Shown here: in pieces, positions 7,135 through 13,942 of the stretch
How the letters are laid out: every line of letters begins with the position of its first letter
How positions within the stretch are numbered: the first letter of the stretch is position 1
Source of the DNA: Eggerthella sp. CAG:209
GTDB taxonomy: Bacteria; Actinomycetota; Coriobacteriia; Coriobacteriales; Eggerthellaceae
Direction of reading: 5' to 3'
Length of the DNA: 25,209 nt
Assembly: GCA_000436075.1 (NCBI GenBank)
Contig: FR884644.1
Location: 28,527-53,735, forward strand
Translations under genes and position numbers: made by a program
The notes under the pieces: generated by a model
The model's input: the letters and a program-made list of their open reading frames with translations, nothing else
The model's database searches: none
Told to the model about the DNA's origin: nothing

Positions 7135-8082
7135 ATGGAGCAACGTCAGGAACTGCTAACCGTTGAGCGCCTGACGAAAAGCTACGACGGCAAGGGGAAA
7201 GCGCTGCACGATATGTCGCTTTCCCTTCGTCGTGGCGAGTTCGTCACAGTTATCGGGCCTTCGGGGGCAGGTAAATCCACTTTTTTGCGCTGTGTCAATC
7301 GCCTTATCGATGCTTCTGAGGGAAGTATCGTGTTCGACGGGCGTGAGATTACCAGCATGAACAAGCGTCAGATGCGCAAGGTCCGTCGCGATATCGGGAT
7401 GATCTTTCAGCATTACAACTTGGTGCATCGAGCCACCGCAATCGAAAACGTTTTGCAGGGGCGTTTGGGGTACTTGTCGGACTTTCGTGGCATCTTCGGT
7501 TTATACAGTGAAGAAGACAAGCGTAGCGCGTTCGAGCTGCTGGACAAAATGGGCCTTGCTGAATTTGCTTATCAGCGCGCCGACCAGCTTTCCGGCGGAC
7601 AGCAGCAACGAGTGGGCATTGCGCGTGCGCTGGTGCAGGATCCGCTCTTGATGCTGTGCGACGAGCCTATTGCGAGCCTTGACCCGAAGTCTTCACGCGT
7701 GACGATGGAAATGCTTCGTTGGGTGTCCGATGAGTTGGGCGTTGCATGCCTGGTGAATTTGCACCAGATTGACTACGCCATCGAGTATTCCGACCGCATC
7801 GTTGCGCTGAAGAAGGGCGTCAAGGTGTTCGATGGTACGCCTGATGAGCTGGATGCGAAAATCATTTCCGACATTTACGGCACGCCGTACGTGCACGAGG
7901 GTGCGCATGGCGTGGAGGAAGAAAACGCAGGCGCGAGGGGCGCGGATGCGAGAGGCTCACGAGTGGCGGGCGCTTGGCGCCACCATCATCGGCGGTATGT
8001 TGTGCGGCTGCTCTCGTACTGCTGCGGCAGAATTCACGTTCTTCTTGGCCATCCCTGTAATGTTTGGCTGGGGTATGGTTAA
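7135..8082 (+). CDS. phnC: Phosphonate-type ABC transporter ATPase with chimeric 3' end
   Basis: The first ~250 residues are a complete PhnC-type ABC ATPase: Walker A GPSGAGKST, signature LSGGQQQRV, Walker B LLMLCDEP, D-loop ASLD, and the H-loop His in NLHQ. It would energise import of the PhnD ligand. It starts 3 bases after the phnD stop with a weak ribosome site. After about residue 280 the frame crosses the breakpoint near 7973 and reads the uppP 3' part out of frame to 8082, giving a tail rich in His, Arg and Cys. The native stop was presumably lost in the rearrangement. The ATPase domain looks intact, but with no phnE nearby the transporter is incomplete here unless a permease lies elsewhere. 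Confidence 0.8.
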   Translation: MEQRQELLTVERLTKSYDGKGKALHDMSLSLRRGEFVTVIGPSGAGKSTFLRCVNRLIDASEGSIVFDGREITSMNKRQMRKVRRDIGMIFQHYNLVHRATAIENVLQGRLGYLSDFRGIFGLYSEEDKRSAFELLDKMGLAEFAYQRADQLSGGQQQRVGIARALVQDPLLMLCDEPIASLDPKSSRVTMEMLRWVSDELGVACLVNLHQIDYAIEYSDRIVALKKGVKVFDGTPDELDAKIISDIYGTPYVHEGAHGVEEENAGARGADARGSRVAGAWRHHHRRYVVRLLSYCCGRIHVLLGHPCNVWLGYG

Positions 8083-8302
8083 AGCTGTCAAGTTCTTCTT
8101 GGCGGGCATTGCCATGACGCAGGTTGAAATTGCGGTCCTGGTGGTTGGTATTGTTTCAGCTTTCGCCATGGGTATGATCGCCATCCGCTTCTTGATGGGC
8201 TACATCAAGCAGAACGACTTCACCGTTTTCGGTGTGTACCGCATATTTGTTGGCTTGGTTGTGTTGGGTTACTTTGGCACTAAGGCCCTTGGTATTTTCT
8301 AA
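7976..8302 (+). pseudogene. uppP: uppP, 3' fragment (undecaprenyl-diphosphatase C-terminus)
   Basis: 108 residues that continue UppP exactly where the 5' fragment stops: GATIIGGMLCGCSRTAAAEF, then FFLAIPVMFG and three further membrane helices, ending GTKALGIF before the stop at 8302. The in-frame ATG at 7946 (MREAHEWRAL before the homology) is preceded by GAGGGG, so this half could be translated alone. That ATG sits where phnE would be expected to start after phnC, so the first nine residues may be the remnant of phnE fused to uppP (inference). Without the first half the protein lacks the first catalytic motif. Confidence 0.85.
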
Positions 8303-8326
8303 GGCGTTGAATGGTATCCTTAAACC

Positions 8327-8569
8327 ATGAGCAAAGGAAGAAAACATACTCGACGCAAAGCTCTTTCCGAAGAGGAAAAGGAGCAGTTGCGGGAACGGTC
8401 TAATAAGTGCATTTCCCGTTACTGCAATTATGCTGCGCTTGTCATTATATTGGTGGCGCTCGCTTCCTATGTGGTAGGGAAGGGCGATGTATTCTTCGGC
8501 CAGTTCGGCATCATGGTTTCCATCGCGTTATTGGCTATAGCGGCCATCAACGATCCAGCACGAAAATAG
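8327..8569 (+). CDS. Small two-helix membrane protein, unknown function
   Basis: 80 residues: a basic, charged N-terminus (KGRKHTRRKALSEEEKEQL) followed by two hydrophobic stretches at about residues 34-50 and 56-73, ending in a short polar tail. I do not recognise a family. It starts 24 bases after the uppP stop and ends just before a good terminator, so it was probably the last gene of the original uppP transcript. No clear ribosome site is visible at this ATG. Confidence 0.6.
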   Translation: MSKGRKHTRRKALSEEEKEQLRERSNKCISRYCNYAALVIILVALASYVVGKGDVFFGQFGIMVSIALLAIAAINDPARK

Positions 8570-8580
8570 AACTGCTTTAG

Positions 8581-8601
8581 CGGCCCTTCGGGGCCGTTTT
8601 T
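8581..8601 (+). terminator. Terminator after small membrane protein
   Basis: CGGCCC-TTCG-GGGCCG followed by TTTTT, 11 bases after the stop. Confidence 0.9.
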
Positions 8602-8755
8602 CGTATGAACGGGTTCTAATATTTCCAGCTTGTTTCAATAATGCCCAACTCGGGTAATAGCGGCGCAAGGAGGCTTATTGGCCTGGCGTTTTGTTATCAT
8701 AGGCTAACAGCGCCTATAGGGTGCGCTTACCGTCTTTTCGTGAAAGGAGTATGAG

Positions 8756-9040
8756 ATGCCGGAAAAGAACGAGGCATTCGAGAAAATCGAGAAGCATCGT
8801 GCCGAGATCGACGCAATCGATCAAAAGCTCGTCGCTCTTCTGAATGAGCGAGCCGGTCATTCCTTGGACATCCGAGCCCTTAAGCCCGATGCCCACATGG
8901 GTTTGTATGACCCGAAACGCGAGGAAGAGATCTTTGCGCGCGTTGCAACGTACAACGAGGGCCCTCTGTATAACGAAAACCTTACTGAGATCTATCGCGG
9001 AATCCTTAAGGTTATGAAAGAGGTACCCTCCCGTGATTAA
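8756..9040 (+). CDS. aroQ: AroQ-type chorismate mutase
   Basis: 94 residues, all helical, matching the AroQ chorismate mutase domain: HRAEIDAIDQKLVALLNER is the first helix with its conserved arginines, followed by a Lys in RALKPDA and DPKREEEI in the second helix. It converts chorismate to prephenate, the first step to Phe and Tyr. The start follows AAAGGAG. Its last 8 bases overlap the DAHP synthase gene. Close coupling or fusion of AroQ mutase to type I-beta DAHP synthase is known, with the mutase domain passing feedback inhibition to the synthase. That role is likely but not shown here. The fourth arginine region is divergent, so weak catalysis with a mainly regulatory role is possible. 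Confidence 0.88.
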   Translation: MPEKNEAFEKIEKHRAEIDAIDQKLVALLNERAGHSLDIRALKPDAHMGLYDPKREEEIFARVATYNEGPLYNENLTEIYRGILKVMKEVPSRD

Positions 9041-9830
9041 TCCACTTTCCTCACTCCCCAATTACGGCACTCGCACTAACGAGATCACCCTTTACGCTGG
9101 TCCCTGCTCTGTTGAATCTGAAGAGCAGTTCAATGAAGTTGCCGAATGCATTGCTGGCCTTGGCCTTACCTGGATTCGCGGTGGCGCCTTCAAACCCCGC
9201 ACGAACCCCCATTCGTTCCAGGGTCTGGGCGAAGAAGGCTTGCAGATCATGAAGGCTGGAGCTGAAAAGTACGGCCTGAAAACCCTCACCGAGGTAATGG
9301 ACTCCGCCCATTGCGAAATGGTGCATTCCTATGTTGACGGTCTTCAGATCGGTGCTCGCAACATGCAGAACTTCAGCTTACTGAAGAACGTTGGCAAGGT
9401 TACCGCGCAGTCTCACAAGATGGTGTTGCTGAAGCGCGGCCTTGCGGGCAGTATTTCCGAGTGGCTTTCTGCTACGGAATATCTGACCATGGGCGGCAAC
9501 GACAACATCGTGCTGTGCGAGCGCGGCTTGCGCACCTTCGAAACCGCTACGCGCTTCACGCTTGATATTTCTGCTGTTCCGGTTATTCACAAGCAGTCGA
9601 TATTTCCTATTTGCGTGGATGTTTCGCATCCCGCTGGAGTACGCGACTTGGTGCCTTCTTTGGCATATGCCGCCGTCGCCGCTGGTTGCGACAGCATTAT
9701 GATAGAAGTTCACCCGAATCCCACTGAAGCGCTTTCCGATGGTCCCCAGCAGCTTACGCCTGGTCAGTTCACCGAACTGGTAGCCCAGCTGCGCGAGATC
9801 GCCGCAGTTTTCGGCAAGAAGATCGTTTAG
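9033..9830 (+). CDS. aroF: 3-deoxy-7-phosphoheptulonate (DAHP) synthase, type I-beta
   Basis: A 265-residue TIM-barrel enzyme that joins phosphoenolpyruvate and erythrose 4-phosphate, the first step of the shikimate pathway. Family motifs are in order: AGPCSVES, RGGAFKPRT, the IGARNMQN strand, LLKRG, ERGLRTFE, DVSHPAG and EVHPNP. It is the short form without an N-terminal ferredoxin-like regulatory domain. The start is GTG at 9033, inside the last codons of the chorismate mutase gene, with AAAGAGG upstream; translational coupling is likely. Transcription probably ends at 10014-10041 after the hairpin element. Confidence 0.93.
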   Translation: MINPLSSLPNYGTRTNEITLYAGPCSVESEEQFNEVAECIAGLGLTWIRGGAFKPRTNPHSFQGLGEEGLQIMKAGAEKYGLKTLTEVMDSAHCEMVHSYVDGLQIGARNMQNFSLLKNVGKVTAQSHKMVLLKRGLAGSISEWLSATEYLTMGGNDNIVLCERGLRTFETATRFTLDISAVPVIHKQSIFPICVDVSHPAGVRDLVPSLAYAAVAAGCDSIMIEVHPNPTEALSDGPQQLTPGQFTELVAQLREIAAVFGKKIV

Positions 9831-9990
9831 GTTGCGCTGATCTACGATCAGCGCAACTCTCGCATGAGACGTTATGACGCTGCGCGGGGCTCTAACGGCA
9901 CAGCTGGGGTTTCAAGCGGGCTTGACGTGCGAAGCACGCCTGGCGCCCGCTTTCGCCCCATCTGCACTCGTTAGAGCCCCGCTCGCTGTT
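9831..9990. repeat. Nested hairpin element, copy A
   Basis: A perfect 12-bp hairpin, GTTGCGCTGATC-TAC-GATCAGCGCAAC, is followed by GAGACGTTATGACGCTGCG. Next comes a perfect 14-bp long-range stem (9884-9897 with 9969-9982), then GCACAG, then inner stems TGGGG/CCCCA, AAGCGGG/CCCGCTT and CGTGC/GCACG, then CTGCACTC, then the closing arm and CTCGCTGTT. The same order of fixed words, with different stem sequences, recurs at 22145-22370. It lies directly after a stop codon. It may be an RNA element or a REP-like repeat; no open frame is supported. The rest of the 9831-10274 gap is a terminator and the upstream region of the next gene. Confidence 0.75.
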
Positions 9991-10013
9991 GCGTCCGATG
10001 ATGTGAGTTCATT

Positions 10014-10041
10014 AACGCCCTTTCGGGCGTTTTTTGTTTTT
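10014..10041 (+). terminator. Terminator of the aroQ-aroF transcript
   Basis: AACGCCC-TTTC-GGGCGTT followed by TTTTTGTTTTT, after the nested hairpin element. Confidence 0.88.
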
Positions 10042-10274
10042 GGGTGAAGGAGTTGTCAAATAGGGACTGATGCTTTTAGTGCTTTCGGACAATTTGCAAG
10101 CAAGTTAGCGTTTGGGCGCAGGATGCTTGCTAGCAAAGTGAAATGCACCAAAAGCCTCATCTTTTTAGATGCTTGCCGCAGGGCGAAAATTCTGTTCAAT
10201 CAGGACGTTTTTCTAGCCCTATCAGCCAAAACAATGTTAAGGTCGCTCATATCCTTCCGGGAGAAAGGAAGAAA

Positions 10275-10712
10275 ATGCGCCTTTCGGAGAACGTACAATC
10301 GCGAGTTGTTGCTGTGTCGGTTTCGCTATTCTTGGGTTTCGTAATGCCCTGGGTTCTCCAGGCTAACCGGGATTTTCGTGGGGAAGCTCAATTTAGGTTC
10401 GACCCATCGGTTATGTTCGCCAGTACGGTTGCTGAGGTTCTTGTTAGCACCATGTTTGCCGCGGTGTTCGTCGTTTCGCTTCTCTACCTCGCAAATCAAT
10501 CGAGCTCTCGAAAGCTGCTTTTGTTCGCAGGTGCCATATCTCTAGTTGCTTTTGCCGGATTCACCATGACCTATTCGCTCTTCGTTCATGGCAGCGTAGA
10601 TGGTTGGATCTACTACGCTCTTTCCCAAATGTTTCTTGGCCTAATTCTTATGGTCGGATACATCACGGCTGCAATAGCCGCTCCACTGATAAAACCTTCC
10701 AGCATGAACTAG
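10275..10712 (+). CDS. Four-helix membrane protein, unknown function
   Basis: 145 residues with four predicted membrane segments at roughly residues 8-27, 48-75, 80-105 and 112-138 and short loops. I do not recognise a family. The ATG at 10275 is preferred over earlier in-frame starts because GAGAAAGGAAGA precedes it and the earlier residues are polar and lack a helix. It converges with the merR gene, with 17 bases between their stops. It may be unrelated to the RiPP locus or may serve as an accessory membrane protein; nothing in the sequence decides. Confidence 0.7.
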   Translation: MRLSENVQSRVVAVSVSLFLGFVMPWVLQANRDFRGEAQFRFDPSVMFASTVAEVLVSTMFAAVFVVSLLYLANQSSSRKLLLFAGAISLVAFAGFTMTYSLFVHGSVDGWIYYALSQMFLGLILMVGYITAAIAAPLIKPSSMN

Positions 10713-10729
10713 CTTCTCTTTTTAGACAT

Positions 10730-11599
10730 CTATTTGTTTTTATGCTCAACAGGGATATCGAGCATTATTTGAACTTCATGAGATCCGGGACTCACATGGG
10801 TTGATGTTTCTTTGATCAGTAATTCTCCGCATATTTCTAGTCCATTTTCCCTAAGCAATTCTTTTGTATCGCTCAATAAAGCAAAAAGAGGGTTATCTTC
10901 CTGAAAAATGGGTTCATCCGTCTTGTCGAAAGAGAAGCGGTGCATAGATTGAAAACGAAGTCCAGCTTGTCTTTTCTCGTATTTATCCAGATTGACTGTA
11001 CTTTCTGGAATTTCGGAGCATAGGCTGAAATCGCTTTCGTAGCTGCCATTTAAGAATGCGTCTTTGCCGACCTTGTAGAGATTGGGGAGAGACTGCTTGC
11101 TCCTTTCGGATTCTTTCTTGAGCGACCTTTCGTGCTCTGCGATTTTCAGAAACAGCTCTTCTGGGTTACTGCTTTGCAACGGAATTTTTGTCGATAAGAA
11201 GTAGGATTCCCCCTCTTCGACCAGACGCCAGCTGTTTGCGCAATCTGATTTTTCGGATTGCCATTCTTCTTGAGTCTGAAGTGATGCAATTGCCGATTCA
11301 ATAAGCTGTCGCTTTCTTTCAATTTCCCTAGCTTTTGCTTCGATTTCGGCCTTCTTGCTATTGAAAAGCTGAAGAGTCATTGTGGGGTCATGCTGCTTCT
11401 GGAAGTTCCTGATCTCTTCAAGGGAGCATCCTGCTTCTTGCAGCGAGGCAATGGTAAGGAAATCGATTATCTGAGATGCAGAATAGACTCTGTACCCATT
11501 CTCGTTTATAGAGGCGGGCTTAAGTAGGCCGATTTCATCGTAATGCCGAAGAGTGTCTTTTGTCGTTTGACATACTTGAGCAAATTTTCCTGCATACAA
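10730..11599 (-). CDS. MerR-family regulator with effector-binding domain, likely RiPP activator
   Basis: 289 residues. The N-terminus is a MerR winged helix: GKFAQVCQTTKDTLRHYDEIGLL, with NGYRVYSASQI forming the wing, then a coiled dimerisation helix to about residue 110. The remaining ~170 residues resemble the GyrI/BmrR-type ligand-binding region in size and position, so it probably responds to a small molecule. The start is TTG at 11599; it gives the canonical N-terminus and has AGGGGGGG eight bases upstream, whereas the nearby ATG is out of frame. It is divergent from the RiPP operon, whose promoter has the 19-bp spacer and palindrome typical of MerR targets. Activation of that operon is inferred. 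TipA is a known MerR regulator that binds RiPP products (thiopeptides). Confidence 0.88.
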   Translation of the reverse strand: MYAGKFAQVCQTTKDTLRHYDEIGLLKPASINENGYRVYSASQIIDFLTIASLQEAGCSLEEIRNFQKQHDPTMTLQLFNSKKAEIEAKAREIERKRQLIESAIASLQTQEEWQSEKSDCANSWRLVEEGESYFLSTKIPLQSSNPEELFLKIAEHERSLKKESERSKQSLPNLYKVGKDAFLNGSYESDFSLCSEIPESTVNLDKYEKRQAGLRFQSMHRFSFDKTDEPIFQEDNPLFALLSDTKELLRENGLEICGELLIKETSTHVSPGSHEVQIMLDIPVEHKNK

Positions 11600-11622
11600 G
11601 GGAAATACCCCCCCTATTTCTC

Positions 11623-11653
11623 TTGACCATGGGGTAACCCCACACCCTAATCT
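11623..11653 (+). promoter_or_regulatory. MerR-type promoter of the RiPP operon (19-bp spacer)
   Basis: TTGACC (11623-11628) and TAATCT (11648-11653) are separated by 19 bases rather than 17. The spacer contains the perfect palindrome TGGGGT-A-ACCCCA (11630-11642). An over-long spacer with a central dyad is the hallmark of promoters twisted into shape by MerR proteins. It reads toward the precursor gene, whose start lies about 115 bases downstream. Confidence 0.85.
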
Positions 11654-11768
11654 CTTTGCTGTCGCTGAAAGTTTAGCCTGATAGTTCTAACGATTTTAGA
11701 GGATTGCGGCTTTATTTTTCAGCGGTGAAAAAATGGCAGATTTAGGTTGGTTACGAAAAGGAGAGACT

Positions 11769-11939
11769 ATGGAACACAAGCCAGAAGAGCCAAAGAAAAG
11801 CATCGAACAGTTTGATGCATTGACAGGTTTGGACGAGAAGAAGGTCAAAGAATATCTCGAAAACGGGTCAGGAATCAATCCGGAAGAGGAAGCTCAAGGC
11901 TCGGTTTTCACTGTAATTACCCTTGTGGCAATGTGCTAA
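11769..11939 (+). CDS. RiPP precursor peptide (thioamitide/class V-like core)
   Basis: 56 residues. The start follows AAAAGGAG at normal spacing. Residues 1-43 are a charged, Glu/Lys-rich leader containing the helix-like DALTGLDEKKVKEYLENG. The tail, GSVFTVITLVAMC, is hydrophobic and holds all likely modified residues: Ser45, Thr48, Thr51 and the C-terminal Cys56. Thr51-x4-Cys56 is the spacing used for the C-terminal ring of thioviridamide, whose core I recall as SVMAAAATVAFHC. Cleavage is likely near Gln43-Gly44 or Gly44-Ser45. It is the first gene of an operon encoding a kinase and a HopA1-like lyase, so dehydrated Ser/Thr and a thioether to Cys56 are expected. The product is predicted, not known. 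Confidence 0.88.
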   Translation: MEHKPEEPKKSIEQFDALTGLDEKKVKEYLENGSGINPEEEAQGSVFTVITLVAMC

Positions 11940-11971
11940 TTAGCTAGTTGCGCTGAGATGGGATATAGATT

Positions 11972-13024
11972 ATGAGCGACAAAATCACTTACGAAGAACT
12001 CGTTTATGCTATCGGTCCAAAGAACGGAGATTTCTCATCTCAGCGCTCCCTTTGTTTTTCTGGGGAAGCGCGAATACCTGCTATCGAAATTCCCGGATTG
12101 GATTTTCTTAAATGGCAAAACGCAAGAAGGCCTGTTGCTCTCTTGCAAAATGAGGTTGATGAGTACTTTGTATATAAGACGACCGATAAGGCCGAGGATG
12201 TCTCTAATCGCGAAATTGAGGTTTTGAAAGAGCTTGATCTGCACGCCCGGAAAGATTGGCGATTTGAGAAGAAAGTTCAATTCCCTCATTTGAGAAATGT
12301 GAATGAGAATGGATTTTTGTATCCGATGCTTACAGGGGAGCCATTGTCGGTGCTACTCGATGGGGCATCCAATCCTAAATGCATACTTGAAGCATTTAGT
12401 CGGCTTGGGGAAGCGATTGCAGCTGTTCACCTTGTTGGAGACGAGCTTGGCGGGGTCGACTCCTATGAATGCTGTTTTCCAGTGCCTAGACGCGAGGCCT
12501 TTACTATTTCTGAGTTTTACGAAGGTGTAGGGATGGAATTCCCTTTATTGCTCTCTGCCTTCTTTGAGGTTCAGAAGGGCATTGATTCGCTGCGGGCTAA
12601 CTGGGGGAATCGGGACTTGGTTCACTATGATTTGAGAGTGCAAAACATTCTTTATAGTTCTGAAACTGGTCGGATTTCCCTAATCGATTGGGAGACAGCG
12701 GGGCTCGGCAATGGATTGCTTGACTTGGGGATGGTTTGCTTTGAGCTAATCAGGGTTTCCTATTGTTCCTATGGCAAGTTGCCACTCGATTGGTTATCGC
12801 TGCATAAAACAATGGTTGAGAAATACTGCTTGTATCGAGGCGCTGATTTCTCCGAAACGTTTTGCGGCTCAATCCAGTATGCAGCTGTTTCTGCGCTTGT
12901 GCGGTGCGCTGAAAAGCTGAGGATTATTGGTCGTTTGTCCAGGGTCGACACACTTATTCTTGAACATGTTGGCAGGTTAATCGATGCGCCGGAATGGTTT
13001 TTGGAAGATGAAGGCGTGATTTAA
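11972..13024 (+). CDS. APH-like kinase for RiPP Ser/Thr phosphorylation
   Basis: 350 residues of the aminoglycoside phosphotransferase/kinase fold. Visible are a candidate ATP Lys69 in EYFVYKTT, a following Glu in the NREIEVLKEL helix, the catalytic loop HYDLRVQN (His218, Asp220, Asn225) and the metal-binding IDWE (Asp239), then LLDLG. In thioamitide (TvaC) and class V lanthipeptide systems an APH-like kinase phosphorylates Ser/Thr of the precursor and a HopA1-like protein eliminates phosphate. This gene follows the precursor by 32 bases and abuts the HopA1-like gene with no gap. Antibiotic resistance is an alternative role for the fold but does not fit this operon. Confidence 0.85.
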   Translation: MSDKITYEELVYAIGPKNGDFSSQRSLCFSGEARIPAIEIPGLDFLKWQNARRPVALLQNEVDEYFVYKTTDKAEDVSNREIEVLKELDLHARKDWRFEKKVQFPHLRNVNENGFLYPMLTGEPLSVLLDGASNPKCILEAFSRLGEAIAAVHLVGDELGGVDSYECCFPVPRREAFTISEFYEGVGMEFPLLLSAFFEVQKGIDSLRANWGNRDLVHYDLRVQNILYSSETGRISLIDWETAGLGNGLLDLGMVCFELIRVSYCSYGKLPLDWLSLHKTMVEKYCLYRGADFSETFCGSIQYAAVSALVRCAEKLRIIGRLSRVDTLILEHVGRLIDAPEWFLEDEGVI

Positions 13025-13942
13025 GTGGACGATTTCTACCGTTCGATTGCGGCTGAAGTGTTTGTTTCTGATTTCTCGGTTATAGATAGGAAAAATAATC
13101 GAGTTCTTTATACCTCTTTAAGCGAACAGTCATTAATTGGCTGGCTTTGCAATTATCTCTATCTGAAGTACTATGCTCGCGACAAAAACGGGTTGAAGAG
13201 GCTATTTGAGCATGAGCCAAGGTATGGGACAGTTGTTGACCTCGAAGATCCAGATGTTGCCAAAGCGGTTGTGTCCGGGTGCAGTCACGATAAATGTCTC
13301 GATCGTTCATGGAAACGTATAGGTGATGGATGCCGCGTTACCAATGGAGCGTTAATCCTTGAGTGCGATCCCGAATCGTTCGTAAAGATTGACGGAAATG
13401 AATATGTCGTTCGCAGCGCGATTCAGAGGTTCCTTCTTCCAGGTTGGTTGTATATCACAGGGGTTCATGGATTCGATTCGTCTGAGCTAACTGAGGTTTT
13501 CAGGTATTACCATTCCGTTTCTGGTGCAGCATGCCTTGAGGAAGCATTCCGTTTGCTAACTTCCGCTTTAAACATTGAAGGATTCGAGTATAGAGTTAAG
13601 GTCGCCAACAACAAATCGGGTCTTGGTCGAAATGATGCTTTGGTTCTGTATTCAAAGCATCCATTGCCAGTAAAGATAATGAAAGAAATCGGCCTTTCCT
13701 TCGGTAGCGATAATCGGGTTTGGGAAAGCTGCCCCTTTGTTAGCTCGATTTCCGGTGGGTGGGGATATGCCAAAGAACTCTTTGGATCGGTTGATTCTTT
13801 CCGGACTAGCTATGGTCAAAAGTGTTGTTTTCTCTTAGCTCGTGGCTTAGTGCTCGCCGATTCAAGTGTCGAATCGTGCATTTTCTCAATGAAAAAGAGC
13901 TTTATTGATGGAAGGCTTGATTTCCATGGCTCATGTACATGA
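13025..13942 (+). CDS. HopA1-like lyase (RiPP dehydration)
   Basis: 305 residues. The C-terminal two thirds match the HopA1 effector-like fold: LPGWLYITG near residue 138, the RYYHSVSGAACLEEAFRLLT segment from Arg160, LNIEGFEYRVKV with Lys192, and GRNDALVLY shortly after. Proteins of this type in thioamitide and class V lanthipeptide pathways remove phosphate from phospho-Ser/Thr to give dehydroamino acids, by a lyase mechanism like OspF/SpvC. The start is GTG at 13025, directly after the kinase stop, with a GAAGG site upstream, so the two are coupled. The assignment rests on motif pattern and the neighbouring kinase. The N-terminal ~100 residues are not recognisable. Confidence 0.78.
   Translation: MDDFYRSIAAEVFVSDFSVIDRKNNRVLYTSLSEQSLIGWLCNYLYLKYYARDKNGLKRLFEHEPRYGTVVDLEDPDVAKAVVSGCSHDKCLDRSWKRIGDGCRVTNGALILECDPESFVKIDGNEYVVRSAIQRFLLPGWLYITGVHGFDSSELTEVFRYYHSVSGAACLEEAFRLLTSALNIEGFEYRVKVANNKSGLGRNDALVLYSKHPLPVKIMKEIGLSFGSDNRVWESCPFVSSISGGWGYAKELFGSVDSFRTSYGQKCCFLLARGLVLADSSVESCIFSMKKSFIDGRLDFHGSCT

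Larger units (their letters stand above)
4173..7975. other. ~3.8-kb segment inserted in uppP
   Basis: The segment between the two uppP halves carries a GC-rich degenerate repeat, an Fe-S aldo/keto reductase, phnD, phnC and perhaps the first codons of phnE. No transposase, integrase, intron-encoded protein or clear terminal inverted repeat is visible, and I see no target-site duplication. Both uppP breakpoints fall at the same codon, which argues for a real insertion or local rearrangement rather than a one-sided assembly join. Confidence 0.6.

Noticed and set aside
4173..7975. Intein or group II intron in uppP
   Set aside because: The position in a conserved motif is suggestive, but the insert has stop codons in frame, no intein splicing motifs, no reverse transcriptase and no intron domain structure that I can see.
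9831..9990. Simple rho-independent terminator for aroF
   Set aside because: The hairpins lack T-runs and are far more elaborate; a normal terminator follows at 10014-10041.
11769..11939. Sactipeptide or class II lanthipeptide precursor
   Set aside because: There is a single Cys, no LanM/LanB/LanC gene and no double-glycine leader with peptidase-transporter; kinase plus HopA1 points to class V/thioamitide-type chemistry.
11972..13024. Aminoglycoside resistance gene
   Set aside because: The fold is that of aminoglycoside phosphotransferases, but the gene sits in an operon with a precursor peptide and a HopA1-like lyase, which points to peptide phosphorylation.
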